Both the position numbers and the translations under genes were made by a program. Positions 8,012-17,904 of a DNA stretch of 64,000 nucleotides are shown piece after piece. Position 1 is the first letter of the stretch. Each line of letters opens with the position of its first letter. This DNA is from JAGVSR01 sp963778225 (lineage in GTDB: Bacteria; Pseudomonadota; Alphaproteobacteria; Rhizobiales; Hyphomicrobiaceae), in NCBI GenBank assembly GCA_963778225.1, contig CAVZTR010000004.1:124001-188000 (forward strand), in the 5' to 3' direction. A model generated the notes under the pieces. That model ran no database searches, had not been told where the DNA came from, and saw nothing but the letters and a program-made list of their open reading frames with translations.

Positions 8012-9022
8012 ATGAAAGCCGTCATCGCCCGCAAGCCTTCGAAGATCGACACGCTGGAACTGGTCGAACGTGCTGATCCAGGTGAGCCGGGACGTCAGCA
8101 GATCCGCGTTCGCCTGCATGCGAATTCGCTCAACTACCATGACTATGCGGTGGCCAACGGTGCCATTCCAACCGCCGACAGCCGCATACTCATGTCGGAT
8201 GGCGCCGGCGTCGTGGAGGCGGTGGGCCCCGATGTGACGGAGTTCGCCATCGGCGATCACGTCGTCTCGGTTTTCTTTCCCTACTGGCAGGACGGCATTC
8301 CTCCGCACGGCAACTTCAGCCACGTTCCAGGGGACGGCCTTGACGGATACTCGCGCGAGGTCGTCGTCACGCCTGCGAACTGGTTCACGCATGCGCCGAA
8401 GGGCTGGTCGCATGTGGAGGCGGCGACGCTGCCTTGTGCGGCACTCACAGCGTGGCGCGCGCTCGTCGTGGAGGGTGAAATCAAAGCGGGTGACAGCGTT
8501 CTCATCCTCGGCACAGGCGGCGTGGCGGTGTTCGCGCTTCAGTTTGCCAAGATGATGGGTGCGACGGCGATCATCACATCTTCCTCGGATGCCAAACTGG
8601 AGAAAGCCAAATCGCTCGGCGCGGATCACACGATCAACTACAAAACGGAGACACGCTGGGGCGACGCCGTGCAGCAGTGGACGGGCGGGCGCGGCGTCGA
8701 TCACGTGCTCGAAATTGGCGGTCCAGGAACGCTGCCGCAATCAATCACGGCAGCACGGGTCGGCGGTCACGTCGCGCTGATCGGCATTCTCACGGGCATT
8801 GCCGGCAACGTTCCCACGTTGATGATGATGGCCAAGCAGATCAAGCTGCAAGGAATCATCGTCGGCAGCCGGCGCCATCAGCAGGAGATGATCCGCGCGC
8901 TCGATGCAAATCCAGGCCTGCGACCCGTCATCGACCGGACGTTTCCGCTCGAAAAGCTGGCGGATGCGTTCCGACACGAAGAGAGCGCCACCCACTTCGG
9001 CAAGATTTGCGTAGAGATGTAA
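8012..9022 (+). CDS. MDR-family NAD(P)-dependent oxidoreductase
   Basis: A 336-residue medium-chain dehydrogenase/reductase of the zinc-type alcohol dehydrogenase/quinone reductase superfamily. The GroES-like N-terminal half contains SLNYHDYAVANG and DGAGVVEAVGPDV; the Rossmann half has the nucleotide-binding motif ILGTGGVAVFALQFAKMMGA followed by GADHTINYKTE. The usual catalytic zinc cysteine of classical ADHs is replaced in the N-terminal segment (SLNYHDY), so it is likely a zinc-independent reductase similar to quinone or enoyl reductases. It follows the cupin gene by 14 nt and ends 4 nt from the convergent maeB stop. Substrate not predictable. Confidence 0.85.
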   Translation: MKAVIARKPSKIDTLELVERADPGEPGRQQIRVRLHANSLNYHDYAVANGAIPTADSRILMSDGAGVVEAVGPDVTEFAIGDHVVSVFFPYWQDGIPPHGNFSHVPGDGLDGYSREVVVTPANWFTHAPKGWSHVEAATLPCAALTAWRALVVEGEIKAGDSVLILGTGGVAVFALQFAKMMGATAIITSSSDAKLEKAKSLGADHTINYKTETRWGDAVQQWTGGRGVDHVLEIGGPGTLPQSITAARVGGHVALIGILTGIAGNVPTLMMMAKQIKLQGIIVGSRRHQQEMIRALDANPGLRPVIDRTFPLEKLADAFRHEESATHFGKICVEM

Positions 9023-9026
9023 ACGC

Positions 9027-11297
9027 CTACGAGGTCAGATCGTAGGCCGCCAGTGCAGCGATGTTCATGATGTCTGTGTCCTGCGCGCCGAGCGTGCAGA
9101 TCTGCACCGAGTGTTCGAGGCCGACGAGTAGCGGCCCAATCACGGTGGCGCCGCCGAGTTCCTTCAAGGTTTTCGTGGCGATCGATGCTGCATGGAAGGC
9201 GGGCATGATCAGCACGTTCGCCGTGTCGGTGAGACGACAGAACGGATAGAGCTTCATCAGATCGGCATTGAGCGCGACGTCAGCGGCCATGTCGCCGTCG
9301 TATTCGAAATCGACTTGACGCTCGTCCAGAATGGCGACGGCCTGGCGGACGACGTCGGAGCGTTCACCGCGCGGCTGTCCGAATGTTGAATAGGCGAGCA
9401 TGGCGACGCGCGGTTCGAGACCAAAATTGCGGGCGGCTTTGGCCGCTTCCACGGCAATGTTGGCGAGCTGCTCGGGTGTGGGCATATCGTGGACGCTCGT
9501 GTCAGCGATCAGCACCGCACGGCCCCGGCAGAGCGCGAGTGAGACGCCGATGATATTGCGGCCGGGCTTGGCATCCATCACGCGGCGTACATCCTGGAAC
9601 ACGCTGGTCCAGTTGCGCGTCACGCCGGATACCATCGCATCGGCGTAACCGTGCACGACCATCAGGGCCGCGAAGACGTTGCGCTCATTGCGCACGATGC
9701 GCTCACAATCGCGCTTCAAGTGGCCGCGGCGCTGGAGACGCTGATAGAGAAATTCGGCAAATTCTTCGGCATGTGGGGAAAGGGTCGTGTCGATGATTTC
9801 AAATTCCGCGCGTAATGGGATGCCGAGTTCTGCGAAGCGCTTCTTGATGATGTCCTTACTGCCAACGAGGATCGGCTGGCCGAAGCCTTGCGAGAAGTAG
9901 GTATTTGCAGCGCGGATCACGGCGGAGTCCTCGCCCTCGGCGAAGACGACGCGCTTGGGTTCCTGGCGGACGGTGTCAAAGGTTGCCTGCAGCCAGCCGG
10001 TCACGGGGTCGAGACGACCCTTCAGGCGGGCGACGTAAGCTTCCATATCGACGATGGGACGGCGGGCGACGCCCGATTCCATGGCAGCCTTGGCAACGGC
10101 AGGCGGCACGTGGCTGATGAGGCGCGGGTCGAACGGTGCGGGAATGATGTATTCCGGGCCGAATGTCGGGCGGCGACCGTGGAACGCGGCGGCGACTTGA
10201 TCGGGCACTTCCTGGCGTGCCAATTCGGCCAACGCCTTCGTCGCTGCGATCTTCATGGCATCGTTGATTGTGCTCGCCTGCACGTCGAGCGCGCCGCGGA
10301 AGATGAAGGGAAAACCGAGGACGTTGTTCACCTGGTTGGGATAGTCCGATCGGCCTGTGGCCATGATCGCATCGGATCGTACGGCGGCAACGTCTTCAGG
10401 CGTGATCTCGGGGTCGGGGTTTGCCATCGCAAAAATGATCGGCTTCGGCGCCATCGATCGCACCATGTCCGCGGTCACGGCACCCTTGGCAGAGAGGCCA
10501 AAGAAGGCATCCGCGCCATCCAGGGCTTCCGCAAGCGTTCGCGCCTTTGTCTTGGCCGCATAAGCCGACTTCCACTGATTCATGCCGTCCTTACGGCCTT
10601 GGTAGATGACGCCTTTCGTGTCGCAGAAAATGACGTTCTTGCGCGGCATGCCGAGCGAGCCCAAGAGCTCGAGGCAGGCGATGCCGGCGGCACCTGCGCC
10701 GTTGACGACAAGCTTGAAGTTCTCGATCGAGCGGCCCGTCAATTCGAGCGCGTTCAGGAGGCCAGCGGCGGCGATGATGGCCGTGCCATGCTGGTCATCG
10801 TGGAATACCGGGATATCGAGCAGTTCCTTCAGCTTCTCTTCGATGATGAAGCAGTCGGGAGCCTTGATGTCTTCGAGGTTGATGCCGCCGAATGATGGGC
10901 CGAGATAGCGCACGCAGTTGATGAATGCGTCCACGTCCTCGGTGGAGACGAGGAGGTCCATGGCGTCAATATCAGCAAAGCGCTTGAACAGCGCACCCTT
11001 GCCTTCCATCACGGGCTTCGATGCAAGCGCTCCGAGGTTGCCAAGACCCAGGATCGCGGTACCGTTGGAGACCACGGCGACGAGGTTGCCCTTGTTCGTG
11101 TAGTCGTAGGCTAGCGCCGGGTTCTCAGCGATGGCTTCGACAGGCACCGCAACCCCGGGCGAGTAGGCAAGCGAAAGATCGCGCTGCGTGGCCAGCGGCT
11201 TCGTAGGCGTGATCTCGAGTTTTCCCGGTTTGCCCTGAGCGTGGAACTGCAGAGCTTCCTGGGCCGTGATGCGGGCCGGCTGGTTCTTGTGGGCCAT
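9027..11297 (-). CDS. maeB: NADP-dependent malic enzyme, MaeB type with PTA-like domain
   Basis: Oxidatively decarboxylates malate to pyruvate with NADP reduction, linking the TCA cycle to gluconeogenesis and NADPH supply. The 756-residue protein has an N-terminal malic domain (YSPGVAVPVEAIAENP; FHDDQHGTAIIAAAG, with the catalytic and metal-binding acidic residues) and an NAD(P)-binding domain (VVNGAGAAGIACLELL). From about residue 430 a phosphotransacetylase-like C-terminal domain follows (VVFAEGEDSAVIRAA, ending IMNIAALAAYDL), which in characterised MaeB enzymes regulates oligomer state and binds acetyl-CoA rather than acting as PTA. The frame is open another 25 residues upstream, but MAHKNQPARITAQEAL at 11297 is the usual N-terminus. 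Stand-alone, convergent with the MDR gene. Confidence 0.95.
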   Translation of the reverse strand: MAHKNQPARITAQEALQFHAQGKPGKLEITPTKPLATQRDLSLAYSPGVAVPVEAIAENPALAYDYTNKGNLVAVVSNGTAILGLGNLGALASKPVMEGKGALFKRFADIDAMDLLVSTEDVDAFINCVRYLGPSFGGINLEDIKAPDCFIIEEKLKELLDIPVFHDDQHGTAIIAAAGLLNALELTGRSIENFKLVVNGAGAAGIACLELLGSLGMPRKNVIFCDTKGVIYQGRKDGMNQWKSAYAAKTKARTLAEALDGADAFFGLSAKGAVTADMVRSMAPKPIIFAMANPDPEITPEDVAAVRSDAIMATGRSDYPNQVNNVLGFPFIFRGALDVQASTINDAMKIAATKALAELARQEVPDQVAAAFHGRRPTFGPEYIIPAPFDPRLISHVPPAVAKAAMESGVARRPIVDMEAYVARLKGRLDPVTGWLQATFDTVRQEPKRVVFAEGEDSAVIRAANTYFSQGFGQPILVGSKDIIKKRFAELGIPLRAEFEIIDTTLSPHAEEFAEFLYQRLQRRGHLKRDCERIVRNERNVFAALMVVHGYADAMVSGVTRNWTSVFQDVRRVMDAKPGRNIIGVSLALCRGRAVLIADTSVHDMPTPEQLANIAVEAAKAARNFGLEPRVAMLAYSTFGQPRGERSDVVRQAVAILDERQVDFEYDGDMAADVALNADLMKLYPFCRLTDTANVLIMPAFHAASIATKTLKELGGATVIGPLLVGLEHSVQICTLGAQDTDIMNIAALAAYDLTS

Positions 11298-11535
11298 TTG
11301 GGAGCAGGACTCTTTTGTTGGCCGCTTCCGAGTCCTATAGGAGCCGGCCGGAAAGCGGCATGGCGGGCACACCGACGCGATGGCCTTACAGTTGCCGCAC
11401 CGTAGGCTCTGGCGGCTAAAATCTCAACGCGGCCAATCTGGTACTTTTGGACGGCCTATGAGCGCGAAGCCGGAGTGGCTAGCCGTTGTCGCCTGGAGCC
11501 GCTATGTCATTCAGGGGTCAAGCAAAGGGGCGGGA

Positions 11536-14361
11536 ATGGCCGCGCGGCGCAATGTGGATAGTGGGGCGGAACACGCGACTGGCAACGCAGTCAGCGCGCT
11601 TTCGACGCCCGCCGATACCGTCGCACCCTCGCCGCCTGCGGGCGAGGCGACGCCGTCAATGGCGCAGTTCCTCGAGATCAAAGCTGCCAATCCGGATAGC
11701 CTGCTTTGGTATCGGATGGGAGATTTCTACGAACTGTTCTTCGAGGACGCCGTGGTCGCATCCGCAGCGCTCGGCATTGTGCTCACGAAGCGCGGACGGC
11801 ATCAGGGCGTCGAGATCCCGATGTGCGGCGTTCCCATTCACCGCGCGGATGAGTACCTGCAGCGACTGATCCGACAAGGCTATCGCGTGGCCGTATGCGA
11901 GCAGCTCGAAGATCCAGCGGAAGCGAAGAAGCGCGGCTCCAAAGCCGTCGTAAAGCGCGATGTCGTCCGGCTCGTGACGCCGGGCACTTTGACCGAAGAC
12001 ACGCTCCTCGATGCCAAATCACGCAATTATCTGACCGCGCTGTTTCGTGCGCCGGGATCCGGCGAGGTGGGCGCGCTGCACCTGACAGCCATGTATGCGC
12101 TGGCGTCCCTCGATATCTCGACGGGAGAGATGGAGACGGGCGAAGTCACGGGACCTGATCTGCCGGGTGAACTCGTGCGCCTCTCCCCCGGCGAAATTAT
12201 CACAACAGACGGCGTACTCGCGGACAGCGAGTTGAAACGCTGGATCGATATCGCAGGCGCGGCAACGACACCGGTGCCATCGGCATCGTTCGACAGCCTT
12301 GCGGGAGAGCGCGGTCTCAAGTCGCAACTCGGCGTAACTGAACTTGGTGGCTTCGGGGGCTTTTCGCGGTCGGAGCTCGCCGCTGTCGGGGCTCTGCTGC
12401 GCTACATCGATCTCACTCAGATCGGGAAGAAGCCCGTGATCCGTCCACCGCGGCGCATGGGAGACGGTGGCGTTCTCGTGATCGACGCAGCGAGCCGCTC
12501 CAGTCTGGAGTTGACGCGATCGTCGTCAGGCGACAAGGCCGGCAGCCTGCTCGCGGCCATCGATCGCACCGTCACGGCTGCCGGAGCGCGCGAACTCAGC
12601 CAGCGCCTGGCAAGTCCATTACGCGATGTCGCAGCGATCGAACATCGGTTGAATGCTGTGTCATTCCTTGTTGCCGAGGCGGCACTGCGCGATGCGCTGC
12701 GCGAACGTTTGCGGGGGGCTCCCGATATCGCGCGGGCGGTGACTCGGCTGGCGTTTGGGCGCGGCGGTCCGCGAGATCTCGGCGCGTTGCGCGACGGGCT
12801 GGAGGCTGCTGCGACGTGTGCCGGTCTTATCAATAAAGCCGGAGCGGCCATGGGCCTGCCTCTGGAACTCGAGAGGGTCGTGCGCAACCTTTCGGCGGCC
12901 AATCCCGATCTCAGCGCAGACCTCCAAGCGGCGCTGGCCGATGACCTTCCCCACTTGAAGCGCGATGGTGGCTATGTGCGAACGGGCTATCGCGAGGCCC
13001 TCGATGCGGCGCGACGCCTCAAGGATGACAGCCGGCAGGTGATCGCGACTTTAGAGGCGCGGTATATCGAGCAGACCGGCGTCAAGACGCTGAAGATCCG
13101 GCACAACAATATCCTCGGCTATTTCATTGAGGTCACGGCGCTGAATGCGAAGGCTCTAACGACGCCACCGCTCAATGAGTTTTTCCGCCATCGCCAGAGC
13201 ATGGCCAATGCGATGCGGTTCGCCACTGTTGAACTGTCGGAGATTGAGGGCCGGATTGCGTCCGCCGCCGAGCGGGCGTTGGCACTCGAAGACGAGGTGT
13301 TCCACGAACTCACGTCTGCCATCGCGCAATCGGAGCAGGGGCTCTCCGCGGTGGCGGCGGCTCTCGCCGAAATTGACCATCTGGCGGCGCTCGCTGAACT
13401 CGCAGTGACAGAGAATTACGTGCGGCCGGACATTTCAGAGACGGGTGGATTTGAAATTCGCGGAGGGCGGCACCCGGTCGTTGAGCTGGCCCTGCGGCAA
13501 TCGAAGGCCGGAGCCTTCATCGAGAACGACTGCATCCTGGGTCTCGATGCCGTGAAGCCGACCGGTTTTGACGAGGAGACGACGGCGCGGATCTGGCTCG
13601 TCACCGGTCCGAACATGGCCGGCAAGTCGACATTTCTGCGCCAAAATGCGCTGTTCGTGGTTCTCGCACAGATGGGATCGTTCGTCCCGGCGCGTGTGGC
13701 GCGGATCGGTGTCGTCGACCGGCTGTTCTCGCGCGTTGGCGCGTCGGACGACCTTGCGCGCGGGCGATCCACATTCATGGTCGAGATGGTGGAGACGGCT
13801 GGCATTCTCAACCAGGCGACAGAGCGCTCGCTCGTGATCCTCGATGAGATCGGGCGCGGGACCGCGACGTTCGATGGCCTTTCAATCGCGTGGGCGACGG
13901 TTGAGTACCTGCACGATGTCGCCAAGTGCCGGGCGCTGTTTGCGACCCATTACCATGAGATGACGGCTCTTGCCGGGCGGCTCAAGGATGTCGGCAACGT
14001 CACGATGGATGTGAAAGAGTGGCAGGACGAGATCGTATTTCTGCACAAAGTGCGTCCGGGCGCTGCCGATCGATCGTACGGGATTCAGGTGGCCAAGCTT
14101 GCGGGTATCCCGCAGCCCGTCATCGAGCGGGCGCGGCAGGTGCTCGAGCTGCTTGAAAAGAGTGATCGCCGCGCGACGGGCGCCGAAAAGCCACTCGACG
14201 ATCTACCGTTGTTTGCTGCGGCGCGGCCCAAGAGTTCAGCGCCGAAAGCCGGGCCGTCTCCGGTTGAGGAGGCGCTCGCCAAGCTTAATCCAGATGAATT
14301 GACGCCGAAAGCGGCTCTGGAAGCACTTTACGCGTTGAAGCGATTGAAGGGCGGCACTTGA
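11536..14361 (+). CDS. mutS: DNA mismatch repair protein MutS
   Basis: Recognises mismatches and small loops and recruits MutL. All domains are present in about 941 residues: mismatch-binding domain I with the Phe-x-Glu-type wedge in LLWYRMGDFYELFFEDA, the connector, the lever and clamp region (KIRHNNILGYFIEVTA), and the ABC ATPase with Walker A GPNMAGKST near residue 690, the STFMVEM signature, Walker B ILDEIGRG and ATHYHEMT. The frame is open upstream to 11380; the ATG at 11536 is chosen because AAAGGGGCGGGA precedes it, while 11458 is a possible earlier start. Even so, the N-terminus is about 45 residues longer than that of E. coli and low in complexity. Convergent with purH across a 14-bp palindrome. 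Confidence 0.95.
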   Translation: MAARRNVDSGAEHATGNAVSALSTPADTVAPSPPAGEATPSMAQFLEIKAANPDSLLWYRMGDFYELFFEDAVVASAALGIVLTKRGRHQGVEIPMCGVPIHRADEYLQRLIRQGYRVAVCEQLEDPAEAKKRGSKAVVKRDVVRLVTPGTLTEDTLLDAKSRNYLTALFRAPGSGEVGALHLTAMYALASLDISTGEMETGEVTGPDLPGELVRLSPGEIITTDGVLADSELKRWIDIAGAATTPVPSASFDSLAGERGLKSQLGVTELGGFGGFSRSELAAVGALLRYIDLTQIGKKPVIRPPRRMGDGGVLVIDAASRSSLELTRSSSGDKAGSLLAAIDRTVTAAGARELSQRLASPLRDVAAIEHRLNAVSFLVAEAALRDALRERLRGAPDIARAVTRLAFGRGGPRDLGALRDGLEAAATCAGLINKAGAAMGLPLELERVVRNLSAANPDLSADLQAALADDLPHLKRDGGYVRTGYREALDAARRLKDDSRQVIATLEARYIEQTGVKTLKIRHNNILGYFIEVTALNAKALTTPPLNEFFRHRQSMANAMRFATVELSEIEGRIASAAERALALEDEVFHELTSAIAQSEQGLSAVAAALAEIDHLAALAELAVTENYVRPDISETGGFEIRGGRHPVVELALRQSKAGAFIENDCILGLDAVKPTGFDEETTARIWLVTGPNMAGKSTFLRQNALFVVLAQMGSFVPARVARIGVVDRLFSRVGASDDLARGRSTFMVEMVETAGILNQATERSLVILDEIGRGTATFDGLSIAWATVEYLHDVAKCRALFATHYHEMTALAGRLKDVGNVTMDVKEWQDEIVFLHKVRPGAADRSYGIQVAKLAGIPQPVIERARQVLELLEKSDRRATGAEKPLDDLPLFAAARPKSSAPKAGPSPVEEALAKLNPDELTPKAALEALYALKRLKGGT

Positions 14362-14374
14362 CCACGGCCGTGGT
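14361..14374. repeat. 14-bp perfect palindrome between convergent stops
   Basis: ACCACGGCCGTGGT is a perfect inverted repeat occupying essentially the whole gap between the stop codons of mutS and purH. It is too short and lacks a T-tract, so termination is possible only weakly in either direction. Confidence 0.5.
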
Positions 14375-15961
14375 CTAGTGGCGGAAGTGGCGCATGCCGG
14401 TAAAGACCATTGCAAGATTTCGCTCGTCAGCGGCCTTGATGACCTCGTCATCGCGCATCGAGCCGCCGGGCTGGATGAAAGCCGTTGCGCCGGCTTCGGC
14501 GGCGGTGATGAGGCCATCCGCAAACGGGAAGAAGGCGTCGGATGCGACGACCGATCCTGAGATTTCCAGGCCTGCCTGCTTTGCCTTTTCCACGGCGATG
14601 CGGGTTGAGTTGACGCGGCTCATCTGGCCGGCGCCGATGCCGACCGTGGCCAGCCCTCGCACATAGACGACTGCGTTCGATTTAACGAACTTCGCCACTT
14701 TCATCGCGAACACCATGTCGGCGAGTTCCGACGGTGTGGGCTGGCGCTTCGTCACGATGTCGAGTTTCTCAGTGAGATCGAGATCGGCATCTTGAACCAG
14801 AAGTCCGCCATTGACCTTTTTGTAGTCGCGGCGGGGCCGTGTTGCGCCCGACCAAATCCCCGTAACGAGAAGGCGTACGTTCTTCTTCTTGGCGACCGCT
14901 TCGACCGCTTCCGGCGTCGCGTCGGGAACGACGATCACCTCGACGAACTGGCGAGACACGATCGTTTCGGCGGTCTCCGCGTCCAGCGTCTGGTTGAAGG
15001 CAATGATGCCGCCGAACGCTGATTCCGTGTCCGTATTGTAGGCCAGGTCGTAGGCGTCTTTAATGCTTGCCGCCACGGCGACGCCGCAAGGATTGGCGTG
15101 CTTAACGATGACGCACGCGGGAGACGCAGGATCGAACTCCTTCACGCATTCGAGTGCGGCGTCGGTGTCGGCGATGTTGTTGTACGAGAGTTCCTTGCCG
15201 CCAAGCTGACGGGCGGTGGCGACCGTGCCGGCTGCTGCGCCGATCTCGCGATAAAACGCGGCCGACTGGTGCGGGTTTTCACCATATCGCAGGTCGAGCG
15301 CTTTCGTGAGCTGCACGGTGTACGAACGCGGGAACGCCTGCGCCGTGCGGCCGAACTCGTCGGGATCTGCCGTCAGCCAGTTTGAAATGGCGCCGTCATA
15401 GGCCGCGGTGCGTGCCAGTGCGCGTGCGGCCATGATCTTGCGGAACGCAAACGTGGTGCCGCCGCTTGTCTTTGCCAATTCCTCGCGCAGAAGGTCGTAG
15501 TCGGCAGGATCGACGATAACGGTGACGCCGGCGTGGTTCTTAGCTGCCGCGCGCAGCATGGCCGGCCCGCCGATGTCGATGTTCTCGACGCATTCATCGA
15601 AGGTGCCGCCCTTCGCCAGCGTCGCTTCGAAGGGGTAGAGATTGACAACAAGAAGGTCGATGGGCGCGATCGCATGCGCCTCAGCAGATTGCTCGTGCTC
15701 TTCATTTCCGCGCACCGCCAGCAGGCCGCCGTGCACCTTCGGATGGAGCGTCTTCAGCCGCCCGTCCATCATCTCCGGGAACCCAGTGTGCTCGGAGACA
15801 TCGACGACCGGCAGACCCGCGGCTTTGAGCGCGGCGGCTGTTCCACCTGTCGATAGAATTTCGATGCCCTTGGCTGCCAGGTCACGCGCCAGATCGACAA
15901 GACCGGTCTTGTCGGACACGGAGATGAGGGCGCGGCGAATGGTGACGGCATCGGTCGGCAA
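14375..15961 (-). CDS. purH: bifunctional AICAR transformylase/IMP cyclohydrolase
   Basis: Catalyses the last two steps of IMP synthesis: formyl transfer from 10-formyl-THF to AICAR, then ring closure. The 528-residue length is standard. The N-terminal IMP cyclohydrolase domain begins RRALISVSDKTGLVDLAR and has STGGTAAALK and TLHPKVHGGLLA; the C-terminal AICARFT domain has RYGENPHQSAAFYR, KHANPCGVA with the catalytic Lys-His, and AFGGIIAFNQ. The end GGSMRDDEVIKAADERNLAMVFTGMRHFRH is complete. It is the last gene of the leftward run htpX, rsmB, heparinase-like, purH, with 92 nt to the gene before it. The folate-dependent step ties it to the fhs gene at the other end of the window. Confidence 0.96.
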   Translation of the reverse strand: MPTDAVTIRRALISVSDKTGLVDLARDLAAKGIEILSTGGTAAALKAAGLPVVDVSEHTGFPEMMDGRLKTLHPKVHGGLLAVRGNEEHEQSAEAHAIAPIDLLVVNLYPFEATLAKGGTFDECVENIDIGGPAMLRAAAKNHAGVTVIVDPADYDLLREELAKTSGGTTFAFRKIMAARALARTAAYDGAISNWLTADPDEFGRTAQAFPRSYTVQLTKALDLRYGENPHQSAAFYREIGAAAGTVATARQLGGKELSYNNIADTDAALECVKEFDPASPACVIVKHANPCGVAVAASIKDAYDLAYNTDTESAFGGIIAFNQTLDAETAETIVSRQFVEVIVVPDATPEAVEAVAKKKNVRLLVTGIWSGATRPRRDYKKVNGGLLVQDADLDLTEKLDIVTKRQPTPSELADMVFAMKVAKFVKSNAVVYVRGLATVGIGAGQMSRVNSTRIAVEKAKQAGLEISGSVVASDAFFPFADGLITAAEAGATAFIQPGGSMRDDEVIKAADERNLAMVFTGMRHFRH

Positions 15962-16053
15962 GGTCGGATCCTTTCGTGCAGTTTTGATCGGGCCTTAGCA
16001 TGAACGGTTGCAGCAGGGTACCGGGCAGCCGGCGCTTGGCGCGAGCCACAAGG

Positions 16054-17781
16054 TCACGCCCGGGTCTCGACCGTCCAGCTGACTTCCGTGTCGCCGTAAG
16101 TTGTTCCGCGCAGAACAAACTGGAGCGCCCGCCGAGGTCCCGAGCTGTCCGCGAAATAGATGCCTTCCTCGATGCTTAGCGCTGCACCGGAGGAGAAGAA
16201 CCGCCAAACCTGCCCCTCCGGAGTGACGATTTCGGCTTCGCCCGGTGAACTGAGGAGGCGGCATGTGATCTCGGGGTGGAGATGAAAATGGATCGCATAG
16301 GGAAGATCGGATTTGAGGCGCAGGGGCGTTTCTTCGCCAGTCAAACGATCGGTACCCCCGATGGCGGCGCCTGATGCACTCAGTGTCATCTTGCGGTGGT
16401 GGATGATTCCGAACCGGCCCAGATATCCATTATGGGATCCGGTCCAAACAAGGTCGCCGTTGGCCTCCTCAAGGGCGCTGACAACCTCAAGCGGTCCGCG
16501 GATCGGAGCGCCACCAATCATGGCTTCGAGACCGCGATGGCGCACGAGTTTGGCCGACGACGTCTCGTTCACGCACAGCGTGTTGTGAGACGCTGTTCCG
16601 CGCGCCTGCGGACGCCAATCCTGGTCCGACGATGCCGGAGCACCGCCGTTGACGAAAATGAGCCTGGCGCCTGCACTCATTTCGAATGAGAGACAACCAG
16701 CGTGTGCTTCGTTGGCAAACTCGAACGGGGGCGGGATACCCGCATCGGCGATGATGGTGGTGGCGCCTCGCCTGAGATGGACGTAGCCCGAAGGTCGCGC
16801 CGCTGCCAGCGGCTTGGCAAAGAGATCGTCGTAGGCGAGCACGGTGGCGAGACCCGCGGGCGAGGCGACTGAAACACCGTTGAAACGCGCCAAGCGACCG
16901 TCGCCCAGGCGCATGAAGCGCAGAAAGGCAACGGCATCGGAGAGCGATTGCAACAGGGATGGTGGAGGCCTGCGCCCGCGCGCGGCGAAGCATTGCCGCG
17001 CCGGAAGAAGATCGAGCAGCAGGTCAACGAGAACGGCAGGATTGCGGCTGATATGACCGCCGTCATCAAGAAACTGGCGTTCAATCTCGGCGGAGAACGT
17101 CTTTTCGATTTCGTCGAGCTGACGGTCGTGACCTGAAACGCAAAGATAGGAGAGCACGAGGCCGGTCAGCGCAAGCATGCGCGGATAGCCGTCGGGGCCG
17201 TCGCGCCAGGTAGCGGCAAGACGCACGATCTGCGCGCCGAGACTTGAAGAGATGGCGTCGTAGGTTTCGATGTCGGCTTCGTCGAGCAGGAAGTTTGCGT
17301 GGCTCAACCACGAGATAATGCGGCGTCCGAGGACGGCCGGCTCCCAAGCAATTCCGGATCCGCGCTGGCGAAGGGTCCACTCAACTGTCAGATTACGGGC
17401 GAGCGCACGCGCCTCATCATCGCCGGTGGCTTCCAGATGGCGCAGCCAGCCGAACCCGTGAAGAGCCCGCACCCATGCGTCCGGAGGGTTTTGGACTTCG
17501 AACGGCGATCCACTGCGCAACGACATTCCAATGCCGGCCAGACCCATGTGACCGAGCTTCACTTCCGGCCAGAAGCTCGGGTCCGCGTTGCGAAGTGTTT
17601 GCGGAACAATAAGAAGATTGCCGAGGTTCGCCGAACCGAAGCGCCAACGCAAAAGCGGCGAGAATTGCAGACGTGCCATCGATGCGCGTTGCGATCGCTT
17701 GGCGGCGATGAGGGCAATTCGCGACTTTTCGGCTAGACTCAAACCCGCCATCGCGAACCAGACATTGGCAACTGCCTCCAC
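16054..17781 (-). CDS. heparinase II/III family protein
   Basis: A 575-residue protein of the heparinase II/III-like family, with an N-terminal alpha/alpha-toroid region (PDAWVRALHGFGWLRHLEA; ISWLSHANFLLDEADIETYDAI) and a C-terminal beta-sandwich (ARGTASHNTLCVNETSSAKL, the conserved His-Asn pair; IIHHRKMTLS). Family members are polysaccharide lyases, but the group encoded next to rsmB and purH in Rhizobiales has no assigned substrate. No clear signal peptide is seen, and the start is GTG at 17781 (an ATG at 17751 is the alternative). It is downstream of rsmB by 123 nt on the same strand. A role in cell-surface polysaccharide turnover is inference from the fold only. Confidence 0.82.
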   Translation of the reverse strand: MEAVANVWFAMAGLSLAEKSRIALIAAKRSQRASMARLQFSPLLRWRFGSANLGNLLIVPQTLRNADPSFWPEVKLGHMGLAGIGMSLRSGSPFEVQNPPDAWVRALHGFGWLRHLEATGDDEARALARNLTVEWTLRQRGSGIAWEPAVLGRRIISWLSHANFLLDEADIETYDAISSSLGAQIVRLAATWRDGPDGYPRMLALTGLVLSYLCVSGHDRQLDEIEKTFSAEIERQFLDDGGHISRNPAVLVDLLLDLLPARQCFAARGRRPPPSLLQSLSDAVAFLRFMRLGDGRLARFNGVSVASPAGLATVLAYDDLFAKPLAAARPSGYVHLRRGATTIIADAGIPPPFEFANEAHAGCLSFEMSAGARLIFVNGGAPASSDQDWRPQARGTASHNTLCVNETSSAKLVRHRGLEAMIGGAPIRGPLEVVSALEEANGDLVWTGSHNGYLGRFGIIHHRKMTLSASGAAIGGTDRLTGEETPLRLKSDLPYAIHFHLHPEITCRLLSSPGEAEIVTPEGQVWRFFSSGAALSIEEGIYFADSSGPRRALQFVLRGTTYGDTEVSWTVETRA

Positions 17782-17904
17782 GCGCCGTGCGCTGCGCCAA
17801 AACGTATCCGTTCCGGCTTGCGGCGGCTCATTGGGTCGGTAGCGCAGGGTTAAGTCTCTGACAAGGCAGCGCGTAGACCAAGTTGTGCGTAGGTCGGAGT
17901 TGCC

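Noticed and set aside
9888..10895. A 335-codon open frame antisense to maeB
   Set aside because: Fully inside the certain maeB gene, low-complexity translation, no ribosome-binding site; shadow of third-position GC bias.
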